DNA of 64,000 bases from NCBI RefSeq assembly GCF_016587415.1, contig NZ_BNJI01000001.1:2705501-2769500 (forward strand). The letters run 5' to 3'. Positions within the stretch are counted from its first letter, which is position 1; every line of letters starts with the position of its first letter. The notes below the pieces were generated by a model. The model saw only the letters and a list, made by a program, of their open reading frames with translations. It had not been told where the DNA came from and made no database searches. Shown in pieces: positions 26,427 to 34,528 of the stretch. The stretch is from Ktedonobacter sp. SOSP1-85 (GTDB lineage: Bacteria > Chloroflexota > Ktedonobacteria > Ktedonobacterales > Ktedonobacteraceae). The position numbers and the translations under genes were made by a program.

Positions 26427-26651
26427 TTAATGTAAATTTAAGAGCATGCACAGGATCACTTCCACCGGCGTCGAATGCCGTCCATGTACCAGCGTGAAGC
26501 GATGCCGCTTCCCCAGATCGGCACGCACCTGCTGGTACAATGCCTCATCCTCCAGCAGCCGATCCAGCTCCTTGAACACTGGATCGGTTTGGGCAGCCAC
26601 TTCGGGCACGCGCGCAAACACGTCTTCTGGCTGATAGCGGTCAACAAGCAT
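26427..26651 (-). pseudogene. truncated transposase (N-terminal fragment)
   Basis: 74 residues: DVFARVPEVAAQTDPVFKELDRLLEDEALYQQVRADLGKR ... LVHGRHSTPVEVILCML. This looks like the beginning of ISNCY-type transposases, where I expect several hundred more residues. Similarity stops at ILCML and the frame closes four codons later. GGAGGAGGAAGAG lies upstream of the ATG. It is an IS relic that marks the start of an accessory patch. Confidence 0.7.
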
Positions 26652-27530
26652 ACGCTCTTCCTCCTCCTTTCTCTCCTTCCCCCACGAATGCCCCCCCTCC
26701 TCCGCTTCTCAAGCTGTTAAAGAAGCCCATTTTGCAGGAGATATTAGTACTACCCCTTGATTCTGTTAAGAGGCCATGCTAGACTAGCGTTATCAGCAGA
26801 TGCGGCTGCAATGGTCTACTACGCTGTAGGCAGATTACGTTTCATTTCATGTTTATTAAAGGATAAGCGCGATCATGCCTATGTGCTCTCTGGAAGGAGT
26901 TGTTGCTGCATGCCAATATCCTCAAAAGGTCTGGCCGGAACCTGCCATAAAAACCTTATCAACTCATGGCCGCCAAAGGATCGGCCCCATTCATCACTCC
27001 CTCAACTCGTGCATTCGTAATTGCACACATGAACCCGGCATTTGTTGTTTGTCGCAATTCTCTTCGCATTTTGAGCCATAAATTTTCGTGTACCTGAGTA
27101 GTTAAGAGGCAAAAGAAGCGCACTTTTGACGCACTCTGACGCAATTCTTTTCCTAACAACAAACTGATTGTTTTCTGGATGCTTGGATCGCTCCAAACGG
27201 CCTTTTCGTATCGACGCGAAAAGTTCTGGGTCAGAAACGGCGCAGTTTGATATCACTTGATGAGCGCCTTCATAGCACCGCAAGAACGGTTATGCGTCAG
27301 AAAACTGTGTGCTTTCTTTTGCCCGGCCGCAGGTCAATTCGAGAAAGATGGTCAAATGCTGCATGGAAAATTTATGCGTCGGAAAAACGAACCGAATTAA
27401 GTCAAACAACAGCATTTATACTCAGACGCGTAATCCTTAACTGGTACAAGCAGTTCCACTCATCTACAAAAACCTGACGAACATCCCCAAATGCACACCA
27501 AGATGCACTCATACCCTATCAGGAGGCTGT
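26652..27530. other. 879-bp region without a supportable gene
   Basis: Short frames here show no family features or ribosome-binding sites. The motif TGCGTC/GACGCA is repeated several times between 27118 and 27380 (for example tgacgcactctgacgca, tgcgtcagaaaac, tgcgtcggaaaaac). It may be decayed insertion-sequence DNA or a regulatory region for the glycosyltransferase gene. Confidence 0.45.
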
Positions 27531-28817
27531 ATGCTCAACGAGATGAAAGTCTGTACCATCAGCAAATACCCGCCCTACATGTCCGGTCACTCCTTCGAGG
27601 CCCTCTACCAGGGAAAGGCTCTTCTCGAAATGACCGGCGAAAAACATTACGAAGTGACCTACGACCAGTCCTTGTACGAAAAGAACACCAACTACAACAA
27701 TTCGCCCGAACTAATGTCTGAAGCCGAACAATATGTACACGTCTATCGCGTCCTGCCCGATTACCGCGGCAACGTCAAAGTTCTGGATGGCGCGCTCATC
27801 AAAGCCTTCATCGGCCAGGTCATCAATCTCATCAGCGAGAAACAGATCAACGTGCTCTCTACCTTTTACCTTGATCCGCATGCCTACATTGCTAATCAGG
27901 TCAAAGCCTATGCCCAGACTGTGCTGGATCGGAAAATTATCACGATTCATAAGGCTGTCGGTTCGGATGTGCTCAACTCCATCGCTAACCATCGCACAGA
28001 TGGCGAGGGCAAATTTCTGCTCCTCCAACTCCTCAGCGGTGACATCATGCTGGCTGTGTCACAATTTACCAAAGAGAAGATTGTGGAATACGCGCAGGAC
28101 ATCCTGCCTGTACGCCTCTCTGAAAGAATTGCCACCGAAATGAGAGTGTTATATGCTCCTTTCAATAACACCTACTTTATGGAGCGCGATGAAGAGCAGC
28201 TTGAGGCCTTCAAAAAGAAGTTCAAACTTCCAGAGAGGACAACCATTATCTCTTACTTCGGCCGACTTTTCCCGGAAAAAGGCGTCGAAGATTTACTGGC
28301 CGCCTTCCGGCTCATCAAGTACAATCACCCAGAGACTGTCTTAGTCATTGGTGGGCAGGGTATCTCTTCCGACAGTCTGAAACGCTACGTCGAATTGCAC
28401 GCTCTCCCCGACGTCATCTTTACCGGCATGATTAGCAATAGTGAGAAGCGTGCTTTGATGCAACTCTCTTCCGTTGGTGTGATTCCCACTAAACCCATAC
28501 TGAACTTTGTCGAAACCCTTTGTGTCAGTGCCCTGGAATATCAGGCTGCTGGCGTCCCTCTGGTCACTACGTGTGTCGGCGGAGTGACCGAGGCAGCCGG
28601 GGAGCACAGCCTCTACGCAAAACACAGCTCACCCGATGATCTGGCCGAAAAAATTGCCCTGGTGCTTGACCAAAAGGTTGATTGCCAGGCCATGATCGAT
28701 AGCGGCATCAAGCACGTCAAGCAGTTCAACTATTACAACATTACAAAAATGTTTATGAACTACCTGGAGGAGTACGCAGCCAGAGACAACCTACCCAGGG
28801 TTATGCAAACCACGTAG
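27531..28817 (+). CDS. GT4-type glycosyltransferase
   Basis: 428 residues; the ATG has AGGAGG 4 nt upstream. It has a GT-B fold. The C-terminal Rossmann domain shows TIISYFGRLFPEKGVEDLLAAFRLI, TVLVIGGQG and the donor-binding region LCVSALEYQAAGVPLVTTCVGGVTEAAGEHS. The N-terminal half (YPPYMSGHSFEALYQGKALLEMTGEKHY) is unusual but keeps VLSTFYLDPHAYIANQVKAY. It transfers a sugar from a nucleotide donor; the acceptor is unknown. It sits alone in the accessory patch and its composition is less GC-rich than its neighbours, which suggests transfer. Confidence 0.82.
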   Translation: MLNEMKVCTISKYPPYMSGHSFEALYQGKALLEMTGEKHYEVTYDQSLYEKNTNYNNSPELMSEAEQYVHVYRVLPDYRGNVKVLDGALIKAFIGQVINLISEKQINVLSTFYLDPHAYIANQVKAYAQTVLDRKIITIHKAVGSDVLNSIANHRTDGEGKFLLLQLLSGDIMLAVSQFTKEKIVEYAQDILPVRLSERIATEMRVLYAPFNNTYFMERDEEQLEAFKKKFKLPERTTIISYFGRLFPEKGVEDLLAAFRLIKYNHPETVLVIGGQGISSDSLKRYVELHALPDVIFTGMISNSEKRALMQLSSVGVIPTKPILNFVETLCVSALEYQAAGVPLVTTCVGGVTEAAGEHSLYAKHSSPDDLAEKIALVLDQKVDCQAMIDSGIKHVKQFNYYNITKMFMNYLEEYAARDNLPRVMQTT

Positions 28818-28910
28818 GTGTATGCTTGAGCGATGCGGGAGTTACGCTGTACCACTAGGCCGTGTTTGCAAACTCATAACCAAAGCAGACTGGACAGATC
28901 TGGTCTAATT

Positions 28911-28954
28911 TAGAAAAGCAAGCGCTATAGTGCTTGCTAGCGCTTGCTTTTCTA
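28911..28954. terminator. 16-bp hairpin after the glycosyltransferase
   Basis: Arms 28911-28926 and 28939-28954 (tagaaaagcaagcgct and its complement), loop of 12 nt. Confidence 0.75.
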
Positions 28955-28970
28955 GTAAATCTCTTTGAAG

Positions 28971-29030
28971 GACAATTTAATTGTTCACAAGACAGTTTAA
29001 TTGTTTATAAAACAACTTAATTGTTCCTGT
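28971..29030. repeat. three 20-bp phased palindromic repeats before the glmS 3' end
   Basis: Units at 28971-28990, 28991-29010 and 29011-29030 follow (g/a)aca(a/g)(t/c)ttaattgtt plus a variable tail. Each centre (acaattTAATTGT-like) is itself palindromic. The spacing is exactly 20 bp, about two helix turns, like an array of operators. They lie between the convergent glycosyltransferase and glmS. Confidence 0.75.
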
Positions 29031-29057
29031 ACAACTCAGCTTTTACGCAAAGCTCGC

Positions 29058-30929
29058 CTACTCTACAGTCACGGATTTAGCCAGGTTGCGGGGCTGGTCG
29101 ACGTTGCAGCCGCGGGCGACGGCGACGTGGTAGGCGAAGAGCTGGAGTGGGATGCTCGCCAGCAGAGGGCTGAAGATCTCCAGAGTCGCGGGGACGTAGA
29201 GGACGTCGTGGGCATGCCGCTTGATCTTCTCGTCGCCTTCGGTAGCGACGACGATGACGCGGGCGTCACGCGCGCGCACCTCCTGGATGTTGCTCACGAC
29301 CTTGTCGTAGACGTGGGAGGTGGTGGCGACGGCGACCAGTGGTGTCTCGGGATCAAGCAGGGCAATGGAGCCGTGCTTGAGTTCGCCCGCCGGGAAGCCC
29401 TCGGCATGGATATATGAAATCTCTTTGAGCTTGAGCGCGCCCTCCAGGGCCGTGGGAAAACCAACGCCTCGCCCGATAAACATCATGCTGCGCGCCTGGG
29501 CCATCTCTTGCGCGAGCGGCGCGATGACGTCATCGGAGCTATTAGCGTGCTCCAGGATGCTCTGGATTTGCTCGGGCAGGCGCTCAAACGCGCTCAAAAT
29601 TTCGCGCATCTGCTCAGGCTGAATATACCCGCTGAGCTGGCCCAGGTAGAGGCCAAGCTGGTAGAGCACGGCCACCGAGTTGATGAAGGACTTGGTGGCG
29701 ACGACGCAGATCTCGGGACCCGCGTGCAAGTAGAGCACGGCATCAGAGAGACGCGTGATGGCGCTGGCGACAACGTTGGTAATGGCGATCACGGTCGCGC
29801 CATGCTCACGCGCCTGGCGAATACCGACAATAGTATCCAGCGTCTCGCCCGACTGTGTGACGGCAATACAGAGTGTGTTGGGTCCAACAATGGGTTCACA
29901 GTAGCGGAACTCGGAGGCGGTAATGGCCTCAACCGGGATGCGCGTCCACTTTTCGATGGCGTACTTGGCCAGCAGGCCCGCGTGATAGGAAGAGCCGCAG
30001 GCCACCACGATGATGCGACGCAGGTTCTCCAGGGCGCCAGAGGCACGCAGAGGCTCCAGTTCGGGCAGGCGCAGCTCACCTTCATGCACACGACCCAGGA
30101 GGGCGCGGTGCAGGGACTCAGGCTGCTCGTTGATCTCCTTGATGGCGAAGTGCGGATAGCCACCCTTCTCAGCCGCCTCAATATCCCATTCGACGGTGAG
30201 TGGCTTGCGCAGTACAACACTGCCCGCCTGGTCAGTGATGGTGACGCAGTGGGGGCGCAGCTCGGCGACCTCGCCCTCTTCCAGCACAATGATGTTGCGT
30301 GTATGCTTGAGCAGGGCGGGAATGTCGGAAGCGAGGAAATTCTCGTTTTCGCCCAGGCCAACGATGAGGGGACCACCATTGTGGCGCGCACCTACCAGCA
30401 GGTCGGGCTGCTCGCGGCTGACCACAGCGATGGCATAGGTCCCTTCGACACGCTTGAGCGCGAGGCGCACGGCCTGGACCAGGTCGTGGTTGGCCTCGCC
30501 GAGGTAAGCCTGCTCTACCAGGTGAACCAATACTTCGGTATCGGTCTCGGATTGGAAAGTATGACCGCTGGCACTGAGCTCCTGGCACAGGTCGGCATAG
30601 TTTTCGATGATGCCGTTGTGGACGAGCGAGAGTGTGCCAGAGCAATCTGTATGGGGATGAGCATTACTATCATTAGGGCGTCCATGGGTGGCCCAGCGCG
30701 TATGGCCAATGCCAAGCGTGCCCTCACCTGGGCGCGAACCGTTGGAGACGGATGCTACTAGGTTGGCGATCTTGCCAACACGGCGATGCAGTTCAAGTTT
30801 ACCTGCCGTGGTAAGAACAGCGATACCGGCGGAATCGTAACCGCGATATTCGAGTTTACTGAGTCCTTCAAGCAATATAGTCGTAACATCGGTGCTCTCA
30901 GGCCCGACGTAGCCAATGATACCACACAT
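29058..30929 (-). CDS. glmS: glutamine--fructose-6-phosphate aminotransferase (isomerizing)
   Basis: 623 residues from the ATG at 30929. The mature protein starts MCGIIGYVG, so Cys2 is the N-terminal nucleophile of the glutaminase domain; the frame is open 40 codons further upstream but without similarity. Residues 1-220 are the class II amidotransferase (RWATHGRPNDSNAHPH). Two SIS domains follow (VVACGSSYHAG, VTQSGETLDT, GAL..KEISYIHAEGFPAGELKHG), with the C-terminal NLAKSVTVE. It makes glucosamine-6-phosphate, the first step to UDP-GlcNAc for wall synthesis. No glmS ribozyme was recognised upstream. Confidence 0.97.
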   Translation of the reverse strand: MCGIIGYVGPESTDVTTILLEGLSKLEYRGYDSAGIAVLTTAGKLELHRRVGKIANLVASVSNGSRPGEGTLGIGHTRWATHGRPNDSNAHPHTDCSGTLSLVHNGIIENYADLCQELSASGHTFQSETDTEVLVHLVEQAYLGEANHDLVQAVRLALKRVEGTYAIAVVSREQPDLLVGARHNGGPLIVGLGENENFLASDIPALLKHTRNIIVLEEGEVAELRPHCVTITDQAGSVVLRKPLTVEWDIEAAEKGGYPHFAIKEINEQPESLHRALLGRVHEGELRLPELEPLRASGALENLRRIIVVACGSSYHAGLLAKYAIEKWTRIPVEAITASEFRYCEPIVGPNTLCIAVTQSGETLDTIVGIRQAREHGATVIAITNVVASAITRLSDAVLYLHAGPEICVVATKSFINSVAVLYQLGLYLGQLSGYIQPEQMREILSAFERLPEQIQSILEHANSSDDVIAPLAQEMAQARSMMFIGRGVGFPTALEGALKLKEISYIHAEGFPAGELKHGSIALLDPETPLVAVATTSHVYDKVVSNIQEVRARDARVIVVATEGDEKIKRHAHDVLYVPATLEIFSPLLASIPLQLFAYHVAVARGCNVDQPRNLAKSVTVE

Positions 30930-31638
30930 GGAGGAAGGTATCCTTTCTTCATGTCGCAGAGCACGTGGGGTCATAGGAATGCGCGACCAGGGGGGAAGAA
31001 GGGCATAATTTCCCTTCACTTCTCCTGCATAGCTGGAAAAAGCGCACAAAACCCCGGGCCAGGAGCAGTAAATTTCTAAGAATCTCTAAAAATTTCTAAA
31101 AAAGGACTCCTGGCAATGTACTCTTGCTTGCTCACTGTGAGTATATTGTCCCCGGCGTTACCACCTGGTTTTGTCGACCCACTTCTCAGGGCTGTGATCG
31201 GCCCTGGAGGCTCCCCGCTGATGCTCCGAACAGCCTCCTCCTCGTCAACCAGGCCTCCTCCTCAAGCCTGGTCCATGCGCTACTCAATCCAGTCCAATAA
31301 TCATATTTTTCCGTAAGCCTATGCACGACTTATCTACCTACATAAACGAAGAAGAGAATCAAAAGTCGCACATGTACCTGCTTGCGTAAGCGATATTGGA
31401 TATTTGGAAGCTTACGCACCTTTAACAGAGCTTACGTGTCTCTATGTTGAGTATAACATAGGGCAAGTAACCGCTGATACTTATGCCCTATCTATAGGAC
31501 GTTTTTGGGATAGAAATAGTAGACATTAGGCAGAACTTGAAAAAACCAGAGAGGAGGAGTAATGTATCTACAAGAGAATTTAGACAAAGTCTCTCAGCCA
31601 GCATCAAAAGCCCCTTCACTTTCCACTTAGCCACCCAA
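30930..31638. other. intergenic region between glmS and the integrated element
   Basis: About 710 bp without a supportable gene. It holds the glmS promoter side and, from 31312 on, a cluster of CGTAAGC boxes listed separately. Confidence 0.5.
31312..31436. repeat. four CGTAAGC/GCTTACG boxes next to the integrase end
   Basis: CGTAAGC at 31312-31318 and 31385-31391; GCTTACG at 31410-31416 and 31430-31436. The middle two lie in a 9-bp inverted repeat (tgcgtaagc / gcttacgca, 31383-31391 and 31410-31418). Such clusters beside an integrase gene can be recombinase or excisionase arm sites. This is inference only. Confidence 0.4.
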
Positions 31639-31658
31639 GACAGCCAAATTGACAGCCA
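31639..31658. repeat. candidate element end (left): gacagccaaattgacagcca
   Basis: 20 bp directly after the integrase stop codon, matching 19 of 20 bases of 44129-44148. Each copy contains the half-repeat gacagcca twice. It is a candidate attachment-site core for the integrated element. Confidence 0.45.
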
Positions 31659-32816
31659 TTAGGGTTCATCACCCTCTTTTTCCTCACTAAAAATGGTATC
31701 CATGATGCCTGCCACTTCTTTTCTCATCGACGGCATTACATGAGAATAGATATTCATAGTCATGGCAATAGAGGAATGCCCTAAAAGCTCCTGCACTACT
31801 TTGGGGTGTACTCCTTTCGCAAGCAGAATGGTTGCAGCACTATGGCGCAAATCGTGAAAGCGCATCTTTGGTAGGCCTGCTTGCGCTACAATTTGATGAA
31901 ACTCCTTAAGGGTCTGAGGGCTATGCATGTAGCTTCTCAGCTTACTGAGAAATACAAGCACTTTCGGGTTCCATTCGCTTAAGGAAAGCCCCATCTCTTC
32001 AGCTTTCGCCTTTTGCTCGCTATAGTGCTGTTGTAAGGTTTGAATAACAGCTTCTGGAAGATGTATTGTTCTCTTACCAGCTCGTGTTTTAGGCTCTTTC
32101 TCAACGTAGCCCATAAAGGCAACATGGCTTACCGTATGTTTTATGAACAGCAGACGTGCATCAAAGTCAATATCACTCCACTTCAAAGCGGTGATCTCGC
32201 CACGTCTTAGCCCAGTAGTTACAGCCAGCAAGATCATCCCTTCTAATCGGTGTCCTCTGGCAATCTCAAGTAAAACTTTCGCTTGTTCTTCTGTTAATGG
32301 CACTATCTCACGTTGAACACCTTTAGGGACGGTCACCTGACTTGCGACGTTTTTCGAAACCATCTCCCATTGAAGCGCGCTATTTAGTGAGCCTGAGAGA
32401 ACTTCATGCATTAGTTTAATTGTTGGAGGTTTCGCACCATCCCTTATCTTCTTTGCATATAACTCTTGAATGTGACGAGACGTCAAGCTTCTAATTTTAA
32501 GGTGCCCTATTTCGGGAATAATGTGTTTCTTCATTGCTGATCGATAGTGCAAGTAGGTACTTGGAGCGCGATATAGAGGTTTGCACACTGTCTCTAACCA
32601 TTCAGGGAGATAATCTTTCAGAAGCGGGTTAGGGCCAGTTGCCAGTGTACCCCGCTCTTTCTCATTCAGGGCCGCTCGTACTTTGTCCTGAACTTCCTTG
32701 CGTGTGCTACCGTAAAAGTACTTCTTCTCGCCTTTCTCTGTGCGAATATAGCCCGTCCAGCGTCCATCTTTGCGCTGATAGACGGAACCTTCGCCGTGGC
32801 CTCTTCGTTTGGGCAT
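31659..32816 (-). CDS. int: tyrosine recombinase/phage-type integrase
   Basis: 385 residues. N-terminal arm-binding domain (GSVYQRKDGRWTGYIRT, residues about 10-55), SAM-like core-binding domain (YLPEWLETVCKPLYRAPSTYLHYRSAM), and a catalytic domain with all residues: Arg204 (TGLRRGE), Lys243, His321/Arg324 (HDLRH), His347 (LGHSS) and Tyr357 (NIYSHV). It catalyses site-specific integration and excision. It is the last gene of the minus-strand set xis-int and faces the presumed left end of the element. A terminator separates it from xis. Confidence 0.95.
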   Translation of the reverse strand: MPKRRGHGEGSVYQRKDGRWTGYIRTEKGEKKYFYGSTRKEVQDKVRAALNEKERGTLATGPNPLLKDYLPEWLETVCKPLYRAPSTYLHYRSAMKKHIIPEIGHLKIRSLTSRHIQELYAKKIRDGAKPPTIKLMHEVLSGSLNSALQWEMVSKNVASQVTVPKGVQREIVPLTEEQAKVLLEIARGHRLEGMILLAVTTGLRRGEITALKWSDIDFDARLLFIKHTVSHVAFMGYVEKEPKTRAGKRTIHLPEAVIQTLQQHYSEQKAKAEEMGLSLSEWNPKVLVFLSKLRSYMHSPQTLKEFHQIVAQAGLPKMRFHDLRHSAATILLAKGVHPKVVQELLGHSSIAMTMNIYSHVMPSMRKEVAGIMDTIFSEEKEGDEP

Positions 32817-32844
32817 AACCTTTATCCCTTTCTCAAAAAGAAAA

Positions 32845-32870
32845 GGCTGGCATCCTGAGAGATGCCAGCC
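32845..32870 (-). terminator. intrinsic terminator between xis and int
   Basis: 10-bp stem (32845-32854 / 32861-32870, ggctggcatc), followed on the minus strand by TTTTCTTTTTG. It would limit read-through from xis into int. Confidence 0.8.
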
Positions 32871-32878
32871 GCTAGAAG

Positions 32879-33124
32879 TTACGCTATCAAATCACGCTCG
32901 CTCTGTATCCGTCGCACTATCCAGGCTTGCAGCTCCGGCAGGTAGACGCGTACCGCTTTGCCAAATCGCAAGACAGGGAGTTCTTCTCTGGCTATGAGTT
33001 CGTAGACCTTTGTGCGCCCCATGCTCAGAACGACCGCGACGGTATCAACATCTATGAGCAAGGGTTGAAGCTGTATTGGTGGGTGGGGTGGCTCGTCTTG
33101 AGCCGTTAGCGTTCTTCGTTTCAT
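32879..33124 (-). CDS. excisionase-like HTH protein
   Basis: 81 residues with GAGGTGA before the ATG. An HTH_17-type winged helix, LLIDVDTVAVVLSMGRTKVYELIAREELPVLRFGKAVRVYLPELQAWIV, covers most of the protein. Such proteins bend DNA to direct excision, or regulate the element. The position just upstream of int supports the recombination directionality role. Confidence 0.8.
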   Translation of the reverse strand: MKRRTLTAQDEPPHPPIQLQPLLIDVDTVAVVLSMGRTKVYELIAREELPVLRFGKAVRVYLPELQAWIVRRIQSERDLIA

Positions 33125-33188
33125 TTCACCTCAGTCCTTTTATGGCTTGCTATATGCTCAAAAATTTTTCCTCGGATCAGTGGGTTTG

Positions 33189-33308
33189 AAATCTGCAAAT
33201 CTGCGAACCGCTCTAGAGGCCGATTCACAAGAATGACAAATCTGCGCTAAATCTGCGAACCGCTCTAGAGGCCGATTCACAAAATTTTGAAATCTGCGAA
33301 CCGCTCTA
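33189..33308. repeat. iteron cluster 1 (34-bp repeats with AAATCTGC)
   Basis: Two identical 34-bp copies at 33197-33230 and 33249-33282 and a 19-bp partial copy at 33290-33308 share aaatctgcgaaccgctcta. Extra AAATCTGC octamers lie at 33189-33196 and 33238-33245. It sits between the xis and primase genes, and the octamer recurs on the other side of the primase. I infer an origin or replication-protein binding region. Confidence 0.8.
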
Positions 33309-33317
33309 CAAGCGGGT

Positions 33318-34268
33318 TTAGATGTTTTCTGCCTGTATGCGTTCCCAGAGTTCTTGATTGCTCAGGTGATAGTAGTACTTGAGGAAGTCAAAGAGCGAGC
33401 CTCCACGCTGCCAGGTGTAACAGTACCAGCAGTACCCGCCAGGGACGCCAGGCTCATACACCTTGAATGAGTCCTGGGTGTCTTCGCCTCCTGTGTGGTG
33501 ATCTCCAAAGGGACATTTGCCCACACCCTTTTCATTCAAGGTGACATGGCGACTAATCAACTGGTAGTAGTCCTGGCTAGCGTTCCAGTCGCGTATCGGG
33601 GATGGGCCGCTGGTTCTGCCTGACCTGGAGGGGGAAAACGATGCTGTGTGTGTGTGCCTGGCCGTAGCCGCCGCTGGTCTCTTCACCTGGGGAACGTCCA
33701 TGCGCTGGATAGAGGCGAGCCAGGCCACGCGCTGTTCTTCGGGTGCGGAAAGTGTGACCAGTCCGGCCGCGCCGCGCTCCACAAAAGGGTAGCGCTGTTT
33801 ACTCTTGCGATGCACACCCAGGGGTAGGCGGATCAGCGAGCCGTAGCCCTTGCCCTCGTCCTGCTTGGGGTAAAACTCCATATCGGATGGGCAGAACGAC
33901 AAGAGCCAGGCGCGAGCCTGGGACGCTGGCACAGGAGCGGCAAAGAACACCCAGAGATGACCGCCGCGCCGGGACTGCTCGACGTAGGAGATAATCCCCT
34001 GTGTCGCCAGCTGGTCTTGTATCTGCCAGAGTCGAGCCAGGCCATCTTCCATATCGGCATCAATGACTGCGAAGCGACAACGACCGTCTTGATCCATCAC
34101 ATAGGTGCCGCATGTGTGGCGGCCTATCAGGTGGTCAAAGACTTCCGATTTGGTGAGCGGCTTTCCCACGCGACGATAACGGCCGTTGCTCAACTGGATA
34201 GCATAGTCGTCTGACCTACCCACGAACAGGCGCTGGTAGGTCTCCATATAACTCGTGATTGCAAGCAT
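33318..34268 (-). CDS. PrimPol-like DNA primase with zinc-binding C-terminus
   Basis: 316 residues from the ATG at 34268. The first half resembles TOTE/AEP-type primases: FAVIDADMEDGLARLWQIQDQL with acidic metal ligands, EQSRRGGHLWVFF (the sxH-type motif) and GSLIRLPLGVHRKSKQRYPFV. A Ser/Thr/Arg-rich linker follows. The C-terminal part, GKCPFGDHHTGGEDTQDSF ... GYCWYCYTWQRGGSLFDFLKYYY, has a CHC2-like Cys/His zinc site. It probably primes replication of the element. The next gene upstream in the same direction is a helicase. Confidence 0.8.
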   Translation of the reverse strand: MLAITSYMETYQRLFVGRSDDYAIQLSNGRYRRVGKPLTKSEVFDHLIGRHTCGTYVMDQDGRCRFAVIDADMEDGLARLWQIQDQLATQGIISYVEQSRRGGHLWVFFAAPVPASQARAWLLSFCPSDMEFYPKQDEGKGYGSLIRLPLGVHRKSKQRYPFVERGAAGLVTLSAPEEQRVAWLASIQRMDVPQVKRPAAATARHTHTASFSPSRSGRTSGPSPIRDWNASQDYYQLISRHVTLNEKGVGKCPFGDHHTGGEDTQDSFKVYEPGVPGGYCWYCYTWQRGGSLFDFLKYYYHLSNQELWERIQAENI

Positions 34269-34298
34269 GATTCTCTCTTTTCCTCTTGTATCTGGCTT

Positions 34299-34322
34299 GC
34301 AGATTTGCAGATTTGCAGATTT
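34299..34322. repeat. iteron cluster 2: three tandem GCAGATTT octamers
   Basis: gcagattt occurs three times head to tail (34299-34306, 34307-34314, 34315-34322), which is AAATCTGC on the minus strand. It lies 30 nt upstream of the primase start codon, so it can also control primase expression. Confidence 0.85.
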
Positions 34323-34433
34323 GGTTTCCCTCGATGTGGAGTGTGTATAGTACAGCAAAATACCCTCTCCTGGCGCTTCTCATGCCATGTGAGAGGGTAG
34401 TGATACCTCTTTTTTGCTCGCATTGTGTTATAC

Positions 34434-34458
34434 GAATCTGCGAAATCTGCAAACCTGC
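34434..34458. repeat. iteron cluster 3: degenerate AAATCTGC octamers
   Basis: gaatctgc, aaatctgc (34443-34450) and aaacctgc (34451-34458) follow each other almost without gap, between the helicase stop and cluster 2. Orientation is as in cluster 1. Confidence 0.7.
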
Positions 34459-34482
34459 GGAATTCCTCTTTTTTAGGGGGAA

Positions 34483-34524
34483 AAGAAAACGATGTGGGTT
34501 GTCACACACAAGCATCGTTTTCTT
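34483..34524 (-). terminator. 12-bp hairpin after the helicase gene
   Basis: Arms 34483-34494 and 34513-34524 (aagaaaacgatg and its complement), five bases beyond the helicase stop on the minus strand. Confidence 0.7.
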
Positions 34525-34528
34525 TCTC

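Noticed and set aside
27247..27477. 76-codon frame before the glycosyltransferase
   Set aside because: No ribosome-binding site and no family features; composition like the non-coding surroundings.
29508..30761. Long plus-strand frame (417 codons) opposite glmS
   Set aside because: It is the mirror of a highly conserved gene in GC-rich DNA, with no similarity and no ribosome-binding site.
30930..31100. glmS ribozyme upstream of glmS
   Set aside because: I could not find the conserved core pieces in the right order.
33189..33308. CRISPR-like repeats
   Set aside because: Only two full copies plus a partial one, unequal spacing (52 and 41), no cas gene; fits iterons better.
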